NCBI GenBank assembly: GCA_015345905.1
Contig: JADDTR010000035.1
Span: forward strand, 1-64,000
Direction: 5' to 3'
DNA length: 64,000 nt
Origin: Aotearoamyces nothofagi
Taxonomy: Eukaryota; Ascomycota; Leotiomycetes; Leotiales; Tympanidaceae
The notes beneath the pieces were generated by a model. The model ran no database searches. It was not told the origin of the DNA and saw only the letters and a program-made list of their open reading frames with translations. Both the position numbers and the translations under genes were made by a program. The stretch's first letter is position 1; every line of letters begins with the position of its first letter. Positions 1 through 9,586 of this stretch are shown in pieces.

Positions 1-431
1 CCTATACTTCTAGGAATTGGGACCCTATACTCCTAGGAATTGGGTGTATATACTCCTGGGAATTGAGTATATACACTCCTAAGAATTGGGTTCCTATACT
101 TCTAGAAATTGGGTCCTTACACTCTTAGGAATTGAGTGCCTGTACTCCTAGGAATTGGGTTCCTGTACTCCTGGAAATTGGGTCTCTACACTCCTATAAA
201 TTGGGTTCCTATACTCCTATAAATTGGGTCTCTACACTCCTATAAATTGGGTCCCTACACTCCTGGGAATTGGGTCCCTACACTTCTAGGAATTGGGTCC
301 CTATACTTCTAGGAATTGGGTTCCTACACTCCTAGGAATTGGGTTTCTACACTCCTAGGAATTGGGTGAATTGGGTATATACTGCTTCCTAGGAATTGGA
401 TATATATACTCTCTAGGAATTGGGTACCTAT
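1..431. repeat. 23-bp minisatellite, about 18 copies
   Basis: Head-to-tail copies of a unit close to CCTACACTCCTAGGAATTGG plus GTN run from the first base of the window to about 431. The period is 23 bp, with a few longer units near the end. Copies differ at several positions, mostly C/T or A/G, so the array is old or has been mutated by a C-to-T process such as RIP. The array continues upstream of the window. There are no unique spacers between units, so it is not CRISPR-like. Confidence 0.95.
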
Positions 432-1416
432 ATACTCAGGCAACCCCATTCGGGAATTCGGTATATACACTTGGTAGTATATACAACCAAAGAACAGGCA
501 ATTCCAGGAACTAAATATATAAATAACTCAACAACCACTACAGATATACTAATTCTGAGAGCGGCAATGAAACTGTACAATTGAGTATATTCAGGCCCTA
601 AATTCTAGGGCCTATAGGACCACGTTGAAATTCTTAGGGTTATTGGTATTATAGTATAATATCGATAGGTGCCTATATAGACTATATCTTAAATCTCCTA
701 TAGTAAAAAATTGGTATTACAGTGTAATACTAGAGCACTAGTGTTAGGGTGTTACTTAGGCAAATTAGGTAGATTTGGATATATATACCTCCTTTGAATT
801 TCATGTACCTGATAAGTGCCAAGACCTTTGTATTACCTTATAGTAACTTACTATAGCATTTGTATACAGATCCGACGTGATATACTAGCGGCTGTATACA
901 CACCAACATTTTTTGTATAGGCCTTAGTGCAGATTATATATAATCCACTAGGTTATAGAGATAGGTCAGATCGGGAGTTGATACTATATAGGTAGCTTGT
1001 TCTAAGAGTCACTAATATACATACTAATACATAGGCAGTAGAAGGCGGAATGTTATAGAATCTTGTAGAAATATACACTAGCCAGCTGAAAACCACTGAA
1101 AATCACTGAAAATCACTGAAAACCACTGAAAACTACTGAAAACTACTGAAAACTGCTTGAACTTATATGACAACAACTTTCTAAAGGAAATTTGTTTCTG
1201 TTGATCCTACCTCGGTTGTTTGTAGTACAACCTACAGAAATCTACATTAATCTTTGATTTCACTCAGTACACTTCCTATCTACCCTGAAAGATGCAATTT
1301 ACTTTGATTTTTGCGCTATTGAGAGCTGGCACATCGATACACTACAATAATTCACCTTTCAATCAATACAAATACAAAGGGTCATTTCAATACACGACTG
1401 CTAGAATAAGCCTCCA
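432..1416. other. AT-rich non-coding stretch
   Basis: No coding signal is visible. The sequence is AT-rich, full of TATA-type words and short broken frames. It joins the minisatellite to the broken gene at 1417 and contains the 10-bp tandem repeat annotated separately. Confidence 0.7.
1087..1155. repeat. 10-bp tandem repeat, about 7 copies
   Basis: Seven consecutive units of the form AAYYACTGAA, varying only at the pyrimidine positions. Confidence 0.9.
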
Positions 1417-2244
1417 ATGTATCCACATGATTCTCTCAAAATCGGCGATGGCGTCAAAATGTCAGTGCATCTAATCGCTCTTACAAAAAATCAAGAGAGA
1501 TTTTTTGGTCCAAAGTACAAAGAGCTACCAAAGAAGAAGTTGACGAGCCTTAAGAAATGGTTGGATTGGGCAAATGAGGATAATCGGAGATACTCAGTAG
1601 AGAGAGCCGTCTACTTTATAGGAGAAGTCGAGCGTTGTATCTCTGGCGAACTCAGACTTCTACTTGAAATGAGCAGCGAAGAACTACCAGAAAAATTGTT
1701 TTCCCGGTTTGATGAAGACGATATACCAGATCTCCAAGCGTACTAGAACGACAGAGTTCGTCCAGAGGGGCTGAAAGAGACGTATACTCGTTTCAAAGAA
1801 GGAAAGTTGGACCTGCCAGAAAGGGAGGATGTGGTAGATCAGACTAGCTCTGGTATGTTTTCCTATATTCTGCTTGCACTCCAAGTTAATATTTCTAGAA
1901 CGACTGAAAAAGCGAGCAAGAAAGCAGAAATCGTCTACAGATGTCATTTCGGAGCCCGAAGCTGGTATGAATATTTTAATCTTGGGATCCTCTTTTAATG
2001 AAGTATGCTAATGATTTGAGAAGTTTCAGCGACATTAGATACGGAACGTCTATTGCACTTCCTGTCGGATTACCCAGGACGATATCCAAGTGCGGTTATG
2101 ATATGTCCCATCTGCAGAGAAGCTCCCTCATCCGTCGAGATCAAGTACCAAATTCCAAATTCAATCTGCTTTGAATCTGTTAAGATAACATTTTCCCCCG
2201 GATTATGTACCAATATTATAGAGCATCACTGTAGAAATAACTGA
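1417..2244 (+). pseudogene. Three-exon gene of unknown function interrupted by one in-frame TAG
   Basis: I do not recognise the family. Exons 1417-1852, 1899-1964 and 2030-2244 join through two introns with good fungal signals (GTATGT...CTAG and GTATGA...TTTCAG). The joined length is 717 nt, exactly 239 codons in one frame, closed only by the final TGA. The single defect is a TAG at 1744-1746 (codon 110). The frame is protein-like on both sides: charged and helix-rich before it, and after it a basic KKRARKQK patch and a CPICRE segment resembling half of a zinc-binding site. Either this is a host gene recently lost by one nonsense change, or the exon model is missing a splice site around the TAG. 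A 40-nt intron ending at that TAG was considered, but it breaks the frame. The start ATG is uncertain. Confidence 0.5.
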
Positions 2245-2259
2245 AATTAGAACTATATT

Positions 2260-2665
2260 TTACTTATGACGACGGAAGAGCCAATATGTAGGCCGCTTCC
2301 ATATAGACACCTTCTCATTCTCTCCCACCGGAACGAGTGAATAAGATTTGCTTTCTTTTGGACCGGTTGGTACTTGCTCAGGATTCCCTCCGCCAGTGAC
2401 CCATACCGCTCCAACATCACTCTGTTTCTGAACTAGCACGCCACATACTAGGAGGCTTTTGTCTATAATAACAACGTCCTCTCCTTCCCCTTGTTGCACT
2501 TTATCCAAGTATACATTGCTCGCATCGATTTTGATCTGCATACCAGTTAGCGCATAATTCGCACGTCTGTCCATCTTGCAAGCCGGTAAGCCCTACCACA
2601 AAGGCAATCTTGTCAATGAGTTCTTGCGTGTTTTCCACAATTGTTGTAACATCCTGCTTCTTCAT
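2260..2665 (-). CDS. Hypothetical protein, two exons, N-terminus unresolved
   Basis: Exons 2665-2597 and 2535-2260 are joined by a 61-nt intron (GTAGGG donor, GCTAAC branch point, GCAG acceptor). From the ATG at 2665 this encodes 114 aa. The frame stays open upstream to about 2755, so the true start may lie in an earlier exon. One candidate is the open stretch around 2833-2895, but no splice consistent with reading phase was found. The protein begins with an amphipathic segment (VTTIVENTQELIDKI) and continues as a soluble, valine-rich domain with no membrane segment or signal peptide. No family is recognised. Confidence 0.4.
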
Positions 2666-3730
2666 GTCTCGATATTGTCCCGAGCCTTCTTCACTTTTGC
2701 GTGCCGCAGAAAGGGTATCGTGATAGTGTTGCAAGATATATTGGTTACTGGATGGTCAACTGGTGAGCATTTTGCAGAGGAGGATAAGGATAGCGAGGGC
2801 TGCAAAAGGCTGCAAGGCAAGCATGACTCACTGATGAGTTGTTCGTGGCAGACGATCATGGGTTCAGAGGTTGTCGTGTCCGTTGCGATAAACATAGTAT
2901 CATGTGGTTGATGTTGCGCGGTATGATGGAGCCCAACGCGGAAAATCTTGATGCGATCAAGCCTAAGCGTTGTCGTGACTCGGCCGGAGTATATTATCGC
3001 CGATCAAGTCTTGAGGCTCTTGCCACTGACTACCACTCGCGAGGGGCGAGCTTTATACATCATCTTGCCACCTCCGAATATACTCTCTTCTCAATACTGA
3101 GAGGCGGTGTCTCGGGAGAGACCGCGTCACGTACACAGGTTCGGATTATACGGGGCGTATAGGTAAGCCCATTGACGGCCGCAGTGAGTTCTGCGGCCCC
3201 ACTTACATTACGAGTCGAATTCGTCACACCCCGACAAGCACGATATCAGCTTGAGTTAGGTACCGGGCAGGCCCCGTGACTAGTGTAAATGAAGGCAAAA
3301 GAACTTTAACGATGATGTTATACTGTACGCTCAGGGTTTCTCCCGCCGTCGCTTCGCAACTGCCGCGTCCTACTGGGGCGGGCCTATTGCTTGATTTCCC
3401 CATATAATAGACACTGCACTATCCCAATTAGAGATTGCAGGACTTCATATACGCAATCATAAGAGACCTTCTTGCCTCGGTCAGTGACGGTTGGGACTGG
3501 GCCAAGGTTAGCACTGCAGCATTTCGCGTATATTGAAACAATGACCTCAGCGATCATGAAAAGCAGGTACGTATACTATGGTGCATGTTCTTTGTCATTG
3601 TATCCGTCGTCTTGTACATATAGGACAGCTCTCTACCCACCGATGTCAGTTTTCATCCAGCAGCCTTTGTTTCACTGGCTTACTACACTCTGTCGATACT
3701 CCAAACATAGTTTTCTTCCCTTTTGTTAGT
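2666..3730. other. Intergenic, upstream of the carboxylesterase
   Basis: Only short overlapping frames on both strands, none with splice signals or protein-like composition. The last few hundred bases serve as the promoter of the esterase at 3731. Confidence 0.5.
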
Positions 3731-5362
3731 ATGGTACCCCTTTCCCTCCTAGCCGCTCTTGTGGCCAGCCCAATTGCTTTGGGGGAAGTAGTACGCGCTC
3801 GCTCCACTCAACAAGTGACCACCTCTTACGGCACGGTTCAAGGCGCTACATCCGACCTCAACGATGCCGTTAACGTATATAAGGGTATCCCGTTTGCGAC
3901 GCCTCCTGTTGACGACCTCAGATGGACTGCGCCTACGGCGCCATCCAACTGGTCTGGTGTTCTTAATGCTACGTCCTTTGGAGCAGACTGCGCACAATCC
4001 TATTCAGCTCTTGGCCTTTTCGCATCTGGAAACACCGACATTTCTGAGGACTGCCTGTACATGAACATTTGGTCGCCAAAAAATGCCACGTCGACCTCAA
4101 ACCTGCCAGTCTATGTCTGGATCTACGGTGGACGTTTCGAGGCCGGTGCTGGTAGTGTACCAACTTATGACGGCTCTCATCTTGCCTCTAAGGGCATCGT
4201 AGTTGTCAACTTCAATTACCGCATGGGCCCTTTTGGTTTCCTTGCCCACCCAGATCTCTCTGCGGAGTCTGGCCACAATGCGTCTGGAAACTATGGTCTC
4301 CTCGACCAAATACAAGCTCTGACATTCCTTCAGTCGGAGGTGGCTGCATTTGGTGGAAACCCTGACCATATGACTGTAGGTGGTCAATCCGCTGGTTCAG
4401 CGAGTGCTCTGGACATGATGTATAGCCCTCTATCAAATGGCAAGATTGCTGGAGTTATCGCCGAAAGTGGTGCTCGTGGCCCTCACGACCCTGAGACGTA
4501 CACTTTGGCTACTAGCCATCGTACAAAGGCAGCAGCTGAGGCTGATGGTGTTGCTTTCTTGGTTGAAATGAACGTTACAACTATTGCTGAGCTCCGCAAT
4601 GTATCGACGGATGATCTCCTTGTATACGATTCTGCCGCTGACACTACTCTTGTTGGAACTGACTTCGTAAATGTAAGCGCTTTTATGGAACCGCCTATAT
4701 GGCGCCCTGTTATTGATGGCTACGTTCTTCCTCACAACTATGGAGAATCGCTCAGTCTGGATGCTCACGGCGATGTCCCTATTCTGACGGGAAACAACAA
4801 GGACGAGTCTGGTGCAAGCCCCGACCCTGGACTTACCCTTGAGACATACGAGGAGCAGTATACTGAGATGTTTGCTAACATTTCGTCTACCTTCTTCGAC
4901 CTGTATCCTGCTGATAGTGACACGGCTGCGAACAATGCCAGTAATGACATGTTCCGTGACCTGAGTCGGGTCTCAACGTGGGATTGGGCGAGTGCATGGT
5001 ATGCGGGCGGAGCTAAAAGCGATGTCTTCGTTTACTATTTCACCCACGCACCACCCAACCAGACATCTGGTGCATATCACGGATCAGAGCTATGGTATGC
5101 CTTCGGCAATATCCCTACCTACTATAATCTCACCTGGACTGCGCAAGACTACGCTCTACAGGCACAGCTCTCCCAGTACTGGGCCAACTTCATCAAGACT
5201 GGTAACCCCAACGGTGGTAATCTCACCGAGTTCTCCGTCACCACCCAAAATGCTACCCAGGTCATGTGGTTGGGTGACTCGACCGGCACTTCTTATATTG
5301 CCGAGACTACCGCCAAGTTCAACTTCATGCAGCAGTTCTTCTCGTATCAAATCCAATTTTAG
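3731..5362 (+). CDS. Secreted type-B carboxylesterase/lipase
   Basis: Single-exon gene of 543 aa, within the 500-580 aa usual for the family. Residues 1-18 form a cleavable signal peptide (VPLSLLAALVASPIALG), so the product is probably secreted. The frame is open 51 codons upstream, but 3731 is the ATG that places the signal peptide at the N-terminus. The catalytic triad is visible: Ser220 in GGQSAGSAS, Glu359 in NKDESG and His450 in YHGSELW. The nucleophile elbow has Gln where GESAGG is usual, and the oxyanion region reads YGGRFEAG. Both variants are known in fungal members. The many NxS/T sites fit an extracellular glycoprotein. Substrate cannot be told from sequence. The next gene downstream converges on it with a 292-bp gap. 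Confidence 0.95.
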   Translation: MVPLSLLAALVASPIALGEVVRARSTQQVTTSYGTVQGATSDLNDAVNVYKGIPFATPPVDDLRWTAPTAPSNWSGVLNATSFGADCAQSYSALGLFASGNTDISEDCLYMNIWSPKNATSTSNLPVYVWIYGGRFEAGAGSVPTYDGSHLASKGIVVVNFNYRMGPFGFLAHPDLSAESGHNASGNYGLLDQIQALTFLQSEVAAFGGNPDHMTVGGQSAGSASALDMMYSPLSNGKIAGVIAESGARGPHDPETYTLATSHRTKAAAEADGVAFLVEMNVTTIAELRNVSTDDLLVYDSAADTTLVGTDFVNVSAFMEPPIWRPVIDGYVLPHNYGESLSLDAHGDVPILTGNNKDESGASPDPGLTLETYEEQYTEMFANISSTFFDLYPADSDTAANNASNDMFRDLSRVSTWDWASAWYAGGAKSDVFVYYFTHAPPNQTSGAYHGSELWYAFGNIPTYYNLTWTAQDYALQAQLSQYWANFIKTGNPNGGNLTEFSVTTQNATQVMWLGDSTGTSYIAETTAKFNFMQQFFSYQIQF

Positions 5363-5654
5363 GCGATGGATGTCATTCAAATTTCTCGATATAAGGATTT
5401 ATGATTTTTCATTGTCCATCGTATATGTACGCACCCTGTCTGCCTAGAATGAAGATCCTTAGGGTGTACTAGATTACAGAAATGATATCTGTAATGATGC
5501 CGACATATTTCAGATTACATTAGTCTCTGTGACCCAATTGCAAGAATATTCATCGAGATATTTGGCGGTACATGTTTGTACCAGGCGTCTGATACAGTAT
5601 ATGAAAGCCATCTCCTTGATAACTACTATTTATTGGTAGAATTAGAAAGCCCTT

Positions 5655-7676
5655 TCATTGGAGGTCGTCATTGTAAACGTAGAGCGGCATAGAATCCTCC
5701 CACATGCTGTCAGTAAGCATAGTCTTGTTTGAGCCATCGACGTTCATAATTATGATCTGGCCGTAAGGCTGGAACGCACTATCATAGATGGCAGATTCGT
5801 CACGGAAGCCGTACATGCCGCTGCTGTACTGGATGCGGCCGTCAGCGGTCCAGACAGCATGCGCGTCGTTGGCACCGCTCGTGGTGAGCTGTGTAAGACC
5901 CGTTCCGTTAGGAAAGATTGTGTACACGTCATAGCTATCTGTGGCCGAAAGGTCCTCCACGTCTAGACGGTTCCGTCGAGTGAAAACGATCCTATCTCCG
6001 TCTGGCGACCAGCCTGGAGTGTTATCCCAGGTATTGGTCAGGTTGGTAATGGTCATATCGGTGAGGTTCATGAGGCGGAGACCAAGACCCAGCTCAGAGC
6101 CGAAGTCTCGGTACACGAGCATGGTGCCATCTGGGCTGAATGAAGGGAATCCAGAATTGACCTCTCCAGGCGTGCCAAAGGTGAGCTGCTCGTAGTATGA
6201 CCCATTCGAGGTGGCCCTATAGATCCATCCACCGAGGATGGAGCGCTCGAAGAACCAGTTCCCTAGACCGAAGGCGATCCATTCGCCGTTGGATGACCAT
6301 GTAGGCTGGAAAGCACCGGCTAAGCCCTCGGAATTCAATGTAGAATCGATCTGGTTCGTGGTGAATGCATCAAAGACAAGCGACAGGTCTGTCCCATTAG
6401 GATTCATGGTCACTATAGACGAGTTGCCGAGCTGTTTTTGCGTAATAGCGAGAATACCTTGGCTTGACAGCGTTGGGAATACGTCGGTGGAACGGTATTC
6501 CCACTCGCTGTCAAAGCTATAGAGCGGCGCCTCCATAGGGCGGTTGGGCGTGAATAGCGGTCTCTCGTAGATGACTTTCGAGCCATCTGGCGACCACGAC
6601 GGATTGCGCATTGAACCCAACACTGGGGCATAATTTGAGCTGTAGGAGGTGTAGTTGAGCCCTTCGCCATCGCCCCCCTTGATGTCGTAGCCAATGACAT
6701 CCGTCGTCACCCATTGCGCAGAAATCTTGCATCCGTCACCCGAGGTATGGTAGGTATAATTGGCCCCAGTGGCAACATCAACAGATGCAATCTGCGAGAC
6801 CGTGTCGTTCACCGATGTCGTGTGGGCATTATAGGTTCCGTCTCTTGTCATCTCATAGAAGAGAATACGCGTGCCATCTGGGGACCACTTGGGGCTTCCG
6901 AGGGAGTAGCCATCCTTGCTAGCAACAAGTCGAAAGTCGGATCCGTTGGGCTTTATAATATAAACAGAAAGGGTTTGCGTGTGCTCCCAGCCGGTGCCGT
7001 TGCTATGCCCGGTCCAGTTGGTATTGCGGTCAGAAGAGAACGCGATCCATTCTCCGTCTGGCGACCAGCTGGGGCGGAAATGGCCATCCGGCGCGGTATT
7101 AATGCCTGCAGTCGATGCTGTATTCGTCAGATTGAAAGCCGTTCCTGTTGCAATATCCTTCACCCATATATTGGCCGTATAGTTGCCCTCCGTGGAAACA
7201 TAAGCAAGTGTTTTCCCGTCAGGGGAGAGTGCACCGGCATCCTCAAAGGACGGCGTCGCAACCAGTTTCTCCAAATCAGAGCCATTTGTGCGAACGCGGT
7301 AGATATCTGACTGGCCATCTCCGGCTCGCTCGCTTGTAAAAGTAATCCAATTTCCGTCTGGGGAGAACGAACCATGATACTCGATCGCGGAGGTGTTGCT
7401 ACCCGTCGCCAGCTCTTGCTCGTTGCTGCCATCCGCGTCGGCCAAATACAAACGCGAACTCGAGGGGCCGATTCGATTCATGAACATGACGCCCAACTTT
7501 CCCGGAGCAGAAGCACGAGTCGAGGAAGCCCTTAGCGTCTTACCAGAGTGATCTTTCTGCGTGTGAGGGCAGCTACTCTCCTTGTTGAGAGTAGAGGCAT
7601 AAGGGCAGGCGGCGAGGGATTGGCCCACAACGAGGCCGAGCAGGGACACTATGGACAGACGCATTTTCTTCTTCAT
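5655..7676 (-). CDS. Secreted TolB/WD40-like beta-propeller protein
   Basis: Single exon of 673 aa. The ATG at 7676 gives a signal peptide (RLSIVSLLGLVVGQSLA); the frame is open another 98 codons upstream, but that stretch lies over the promoter. From about residue 50 to the end the protein is built of repeated blades, each carrying SPDG or a close variant followed by a beta-strand (FSPDGNW, LSPDGKT, WSPDGEW, WSPDGTR, WSPDGSK, WSSNGEW, FSPDGTM, WSPDGDR). This is the signature of PD40/TolB-type propellers. At eight or more blades it could form one large or two stacked propellers. No peptidase or other catalytic domain follows. Numerous NxS/T sites fit secretion. The role is unknown; binding to polysaccharide or protein outside the cell is a guess. 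Confidence 0.88.
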   Translation of the reverse strand: MKKKMRLSIVSLLGLVVGQSLAACPYASTLNKESSCPHTQKDHSGKTLRASSTRASAPGKLGVMFMNRIGPSSSRLYLADADGSNEQELATGSNTSAIEYHGSFSPDGNWITFTSERAGDGQSDIYRVRTNGSDLEKLVATPSFEDAGALSPDGKTLAYVSTEGNYTANIWVKDIATGTAFNLTNTASTAGINTAPDGHFRPSWSPDGEWIAFSSDRNTNWTGHSNGTGWEHTQTLSVYIIKPNGSDFRLVASKDGYSLGSPKWSPDGTRILFYEMTRDGTYNAHTTSVNDTVSQIASVDVATGANYTYHTSGDGCKISAQWVTTDVIGYDIKGGDGEGLNYTSYSSNYAPVLGSMRNPSWSPDGSKVIYERPLFTPNRPMEAPLYSFDSEWEYRSTDVFPTLSSQGILAITQKQLGNSSIVTMNPNGTDLSLVFDAFTTNQIDSTLNSEGLAGAFQPTWSSNGEWIAFGLGNWFFERSILGGWIYRATSNGSYYEQLTFGTPGEVNSGFPSFSPDGTMLVYRDFGSELGLGLRLMNLTDMTITNLTNTWDNTPGWSPDGDRIVFTRRNRLDVEDLSATDSYDVYTIFPNGTGLTQLTTSGANDAHAVWTADGRIQYSSGMYGFRDESAIYDSAFQPYGQIIIMNVDGSNKTMLTDSMWEDSMPLYVYNDDLQ

Positions 7677-9586
7677 TTCTTGGTAAGAAGGTGAAAGAAC
7701 AGTGTGGCAGTAACGAAGACAGTGAGGGCTGCCAGAAGCCAATCTTATATCAATCTTTATAAGTACTGTCCCCCCTAAATAATCTTGAACCCGGGGGATT
7801 GTCCAAGATAGAAGAATCAAGGCCACGACCAGGACATACTGTAGACTGGGGCTTGAGCCAGTGACATTGCTCGTATTATTGTAGATGGAAGGATTGGGAA
7901 GTAGTACCCAGTCTCGTGAGGGCCCGTGAGAGTGCCGATATCCAAAAAGGCATGTAGCTTCATGTACCATTTTGATATGATTGATCGAGATCCATTAGTA
8001 CGTACAGTCTCTAAACGCCAAGGCTGAAGGCCCGGCAAAATCGGGAGTGTCTATATGAGGAAATCTAGCTTGATCTTAGCCCTTCAGTTGGCGATATATC
8101 GTCATGGGCACCCATGCGTTACTGTTCTAACAAGCCTCGGGCCTTCCGTCTTGGCAGTCAGAGATACAGTAAAGTACTAATATCCTTGCTCTGCTAGAAT
8201 GCCACTCGCCTCTAAGCGTAAACCTGAAAGGTGCAAAGAATTTCCAAGCCCTTCGTGGACCGGCGGGGGCGGCGGAACGTGCTATTTGGTGGGTGAGGTG
8301 CGCGGCAAACGTAGATCCCAAGACGCGATAAAATACCGGTTTTCAACAAAGGATAGAATACTACTACTATCCTCCTCTAGGTTTAATCTGGTATTATTTG
8401 TTTGCGATCCTACTAAGATAACGCAAGATTGTTCCGGGGGGGAAAGGGATACTACCATCCCCCCTGAATAATCATGTAATTCCATATTAGGCAGATCGAC
8501 AGTTACCCTTGATGCTATAACGCAATTGGCTAATATATCCACTTGATTCCCTCGCCGATGACCTTGAAACCCCCCCTGGTTCACAAGATTACTGTATTTA
8601 GGGGGTGGTGGGGATGGTACTGTATAAAGGCATGGATGACTCCAGATACAATACGTAGCGCGAGGCAGATTTTTTGCGTTCTGAAGAATTTAGCCGAGGT
8701 TAAATGGTATACAAGCGCATCAAACGCGTCATCCTATGGCCGATACGGGGGAATAAACAAGATTCCATATACTGCGCCTACACCACTTGAATACGATAGT
8801 GAAGTAGAAGAGACAGAATGCAACGTGGAATAGACCTCTTGAGCAGGAATGAATCCCTACATAGATGATTGAAGTGCTATATTTAGCATTCTTTGATGCC
8901 TCGTCTTTCTGAAGACGCAAGACGCAAGATGCAAAACGCAAAAGGTACAAGGACATATTAGCATCTTCGATGCAAGAGGATTCAAAGCCAATGCCTAATG
9001 TCCAATCCCAGGGTAGTTGATTGCAGCTACTAAAATATATAGATCGATATGCTAATAGAAAAAAATAGCGGTTCAACAGTACCCTTCCGCAACAAATACC
9101 TTGTCTATACACCTTCCTAGAGCTTACGTTGCAATGTTAAATAAAGCCCTAGAGTCGAAACTTATTCTGCCTTCTCTTACAAATAACTCAGTAATACAGA
9201 TATATCGACTTGGAAATATGGAGTACTTGTCTATACTTATTACCTATAAATACCCCTTCGGCCTATAGGTGTTCGGCACTGTAGCTATTATATGCAGTAC
9301 TCGAGACTTCGTTGACTTCCACAGCCCGATTATTTAGGAAAAGAACGAAATCAGTGATATGACTAGGCGTATATTTGAAACTTGAATTTACTATCATAAT
9401 ACTTAGCTATATATTCTATCATAATACTTGGCTGGATATTGCTAATCTAAAATATAATATTCCGAGCCGACCTAACTCCAATCCGCTAAATACGCTCAAT
9501 ATACCGACATGCTAAATCTTGTTCTTATATGTGTACTGGAAAATTTAGTAGCATATTTTGCTTGAAATACGACCAGAGATTTTTCT
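7677..9586. other. Intergenic region upstream of the propeller gene
   Basis: Holds the promoter of the propeller gene (TATA-like TTATAAG near 7757) and the repeated C-rich motif annotated separately. A GCAAGACGCAAGATGC-type short repeat lies at about 8916-8945. The part from 8,900 to 9,586 is AT-rich. No supported gene. Confidence 0.5.
7755..8630. repeat. C-rich motif in three copies, two of them inverted
   Basis: Copy A (7755-7792, + strand) and copy C (8578-8630, - strand) share, in order, the blocks CTTTATA, AGTA, CCCCCTAAATA, ATCTTG and AACC, with small insertions. Copy B (8450-8483, + strand) has TACCATCCCCCCTGAATAATC. A and C are therefore imperfect inverted repeats about 790 bp apart, as at the ends of a small non-autonomous DNA element. 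I see no convincing target-site duplication. Confidence 0.45.

Noticed and set aside
1-431. CRISPR-like repeated structure
   Set aside because: Units are contiguous without unique spacers and the organism is a fungus; it is a minisatellite.
8729-9112. 127-codon frame on the - strand
   Set aside because: AT-rich, Cys/Phe/Tyr-biased product typical of chance frames; no start context or family.
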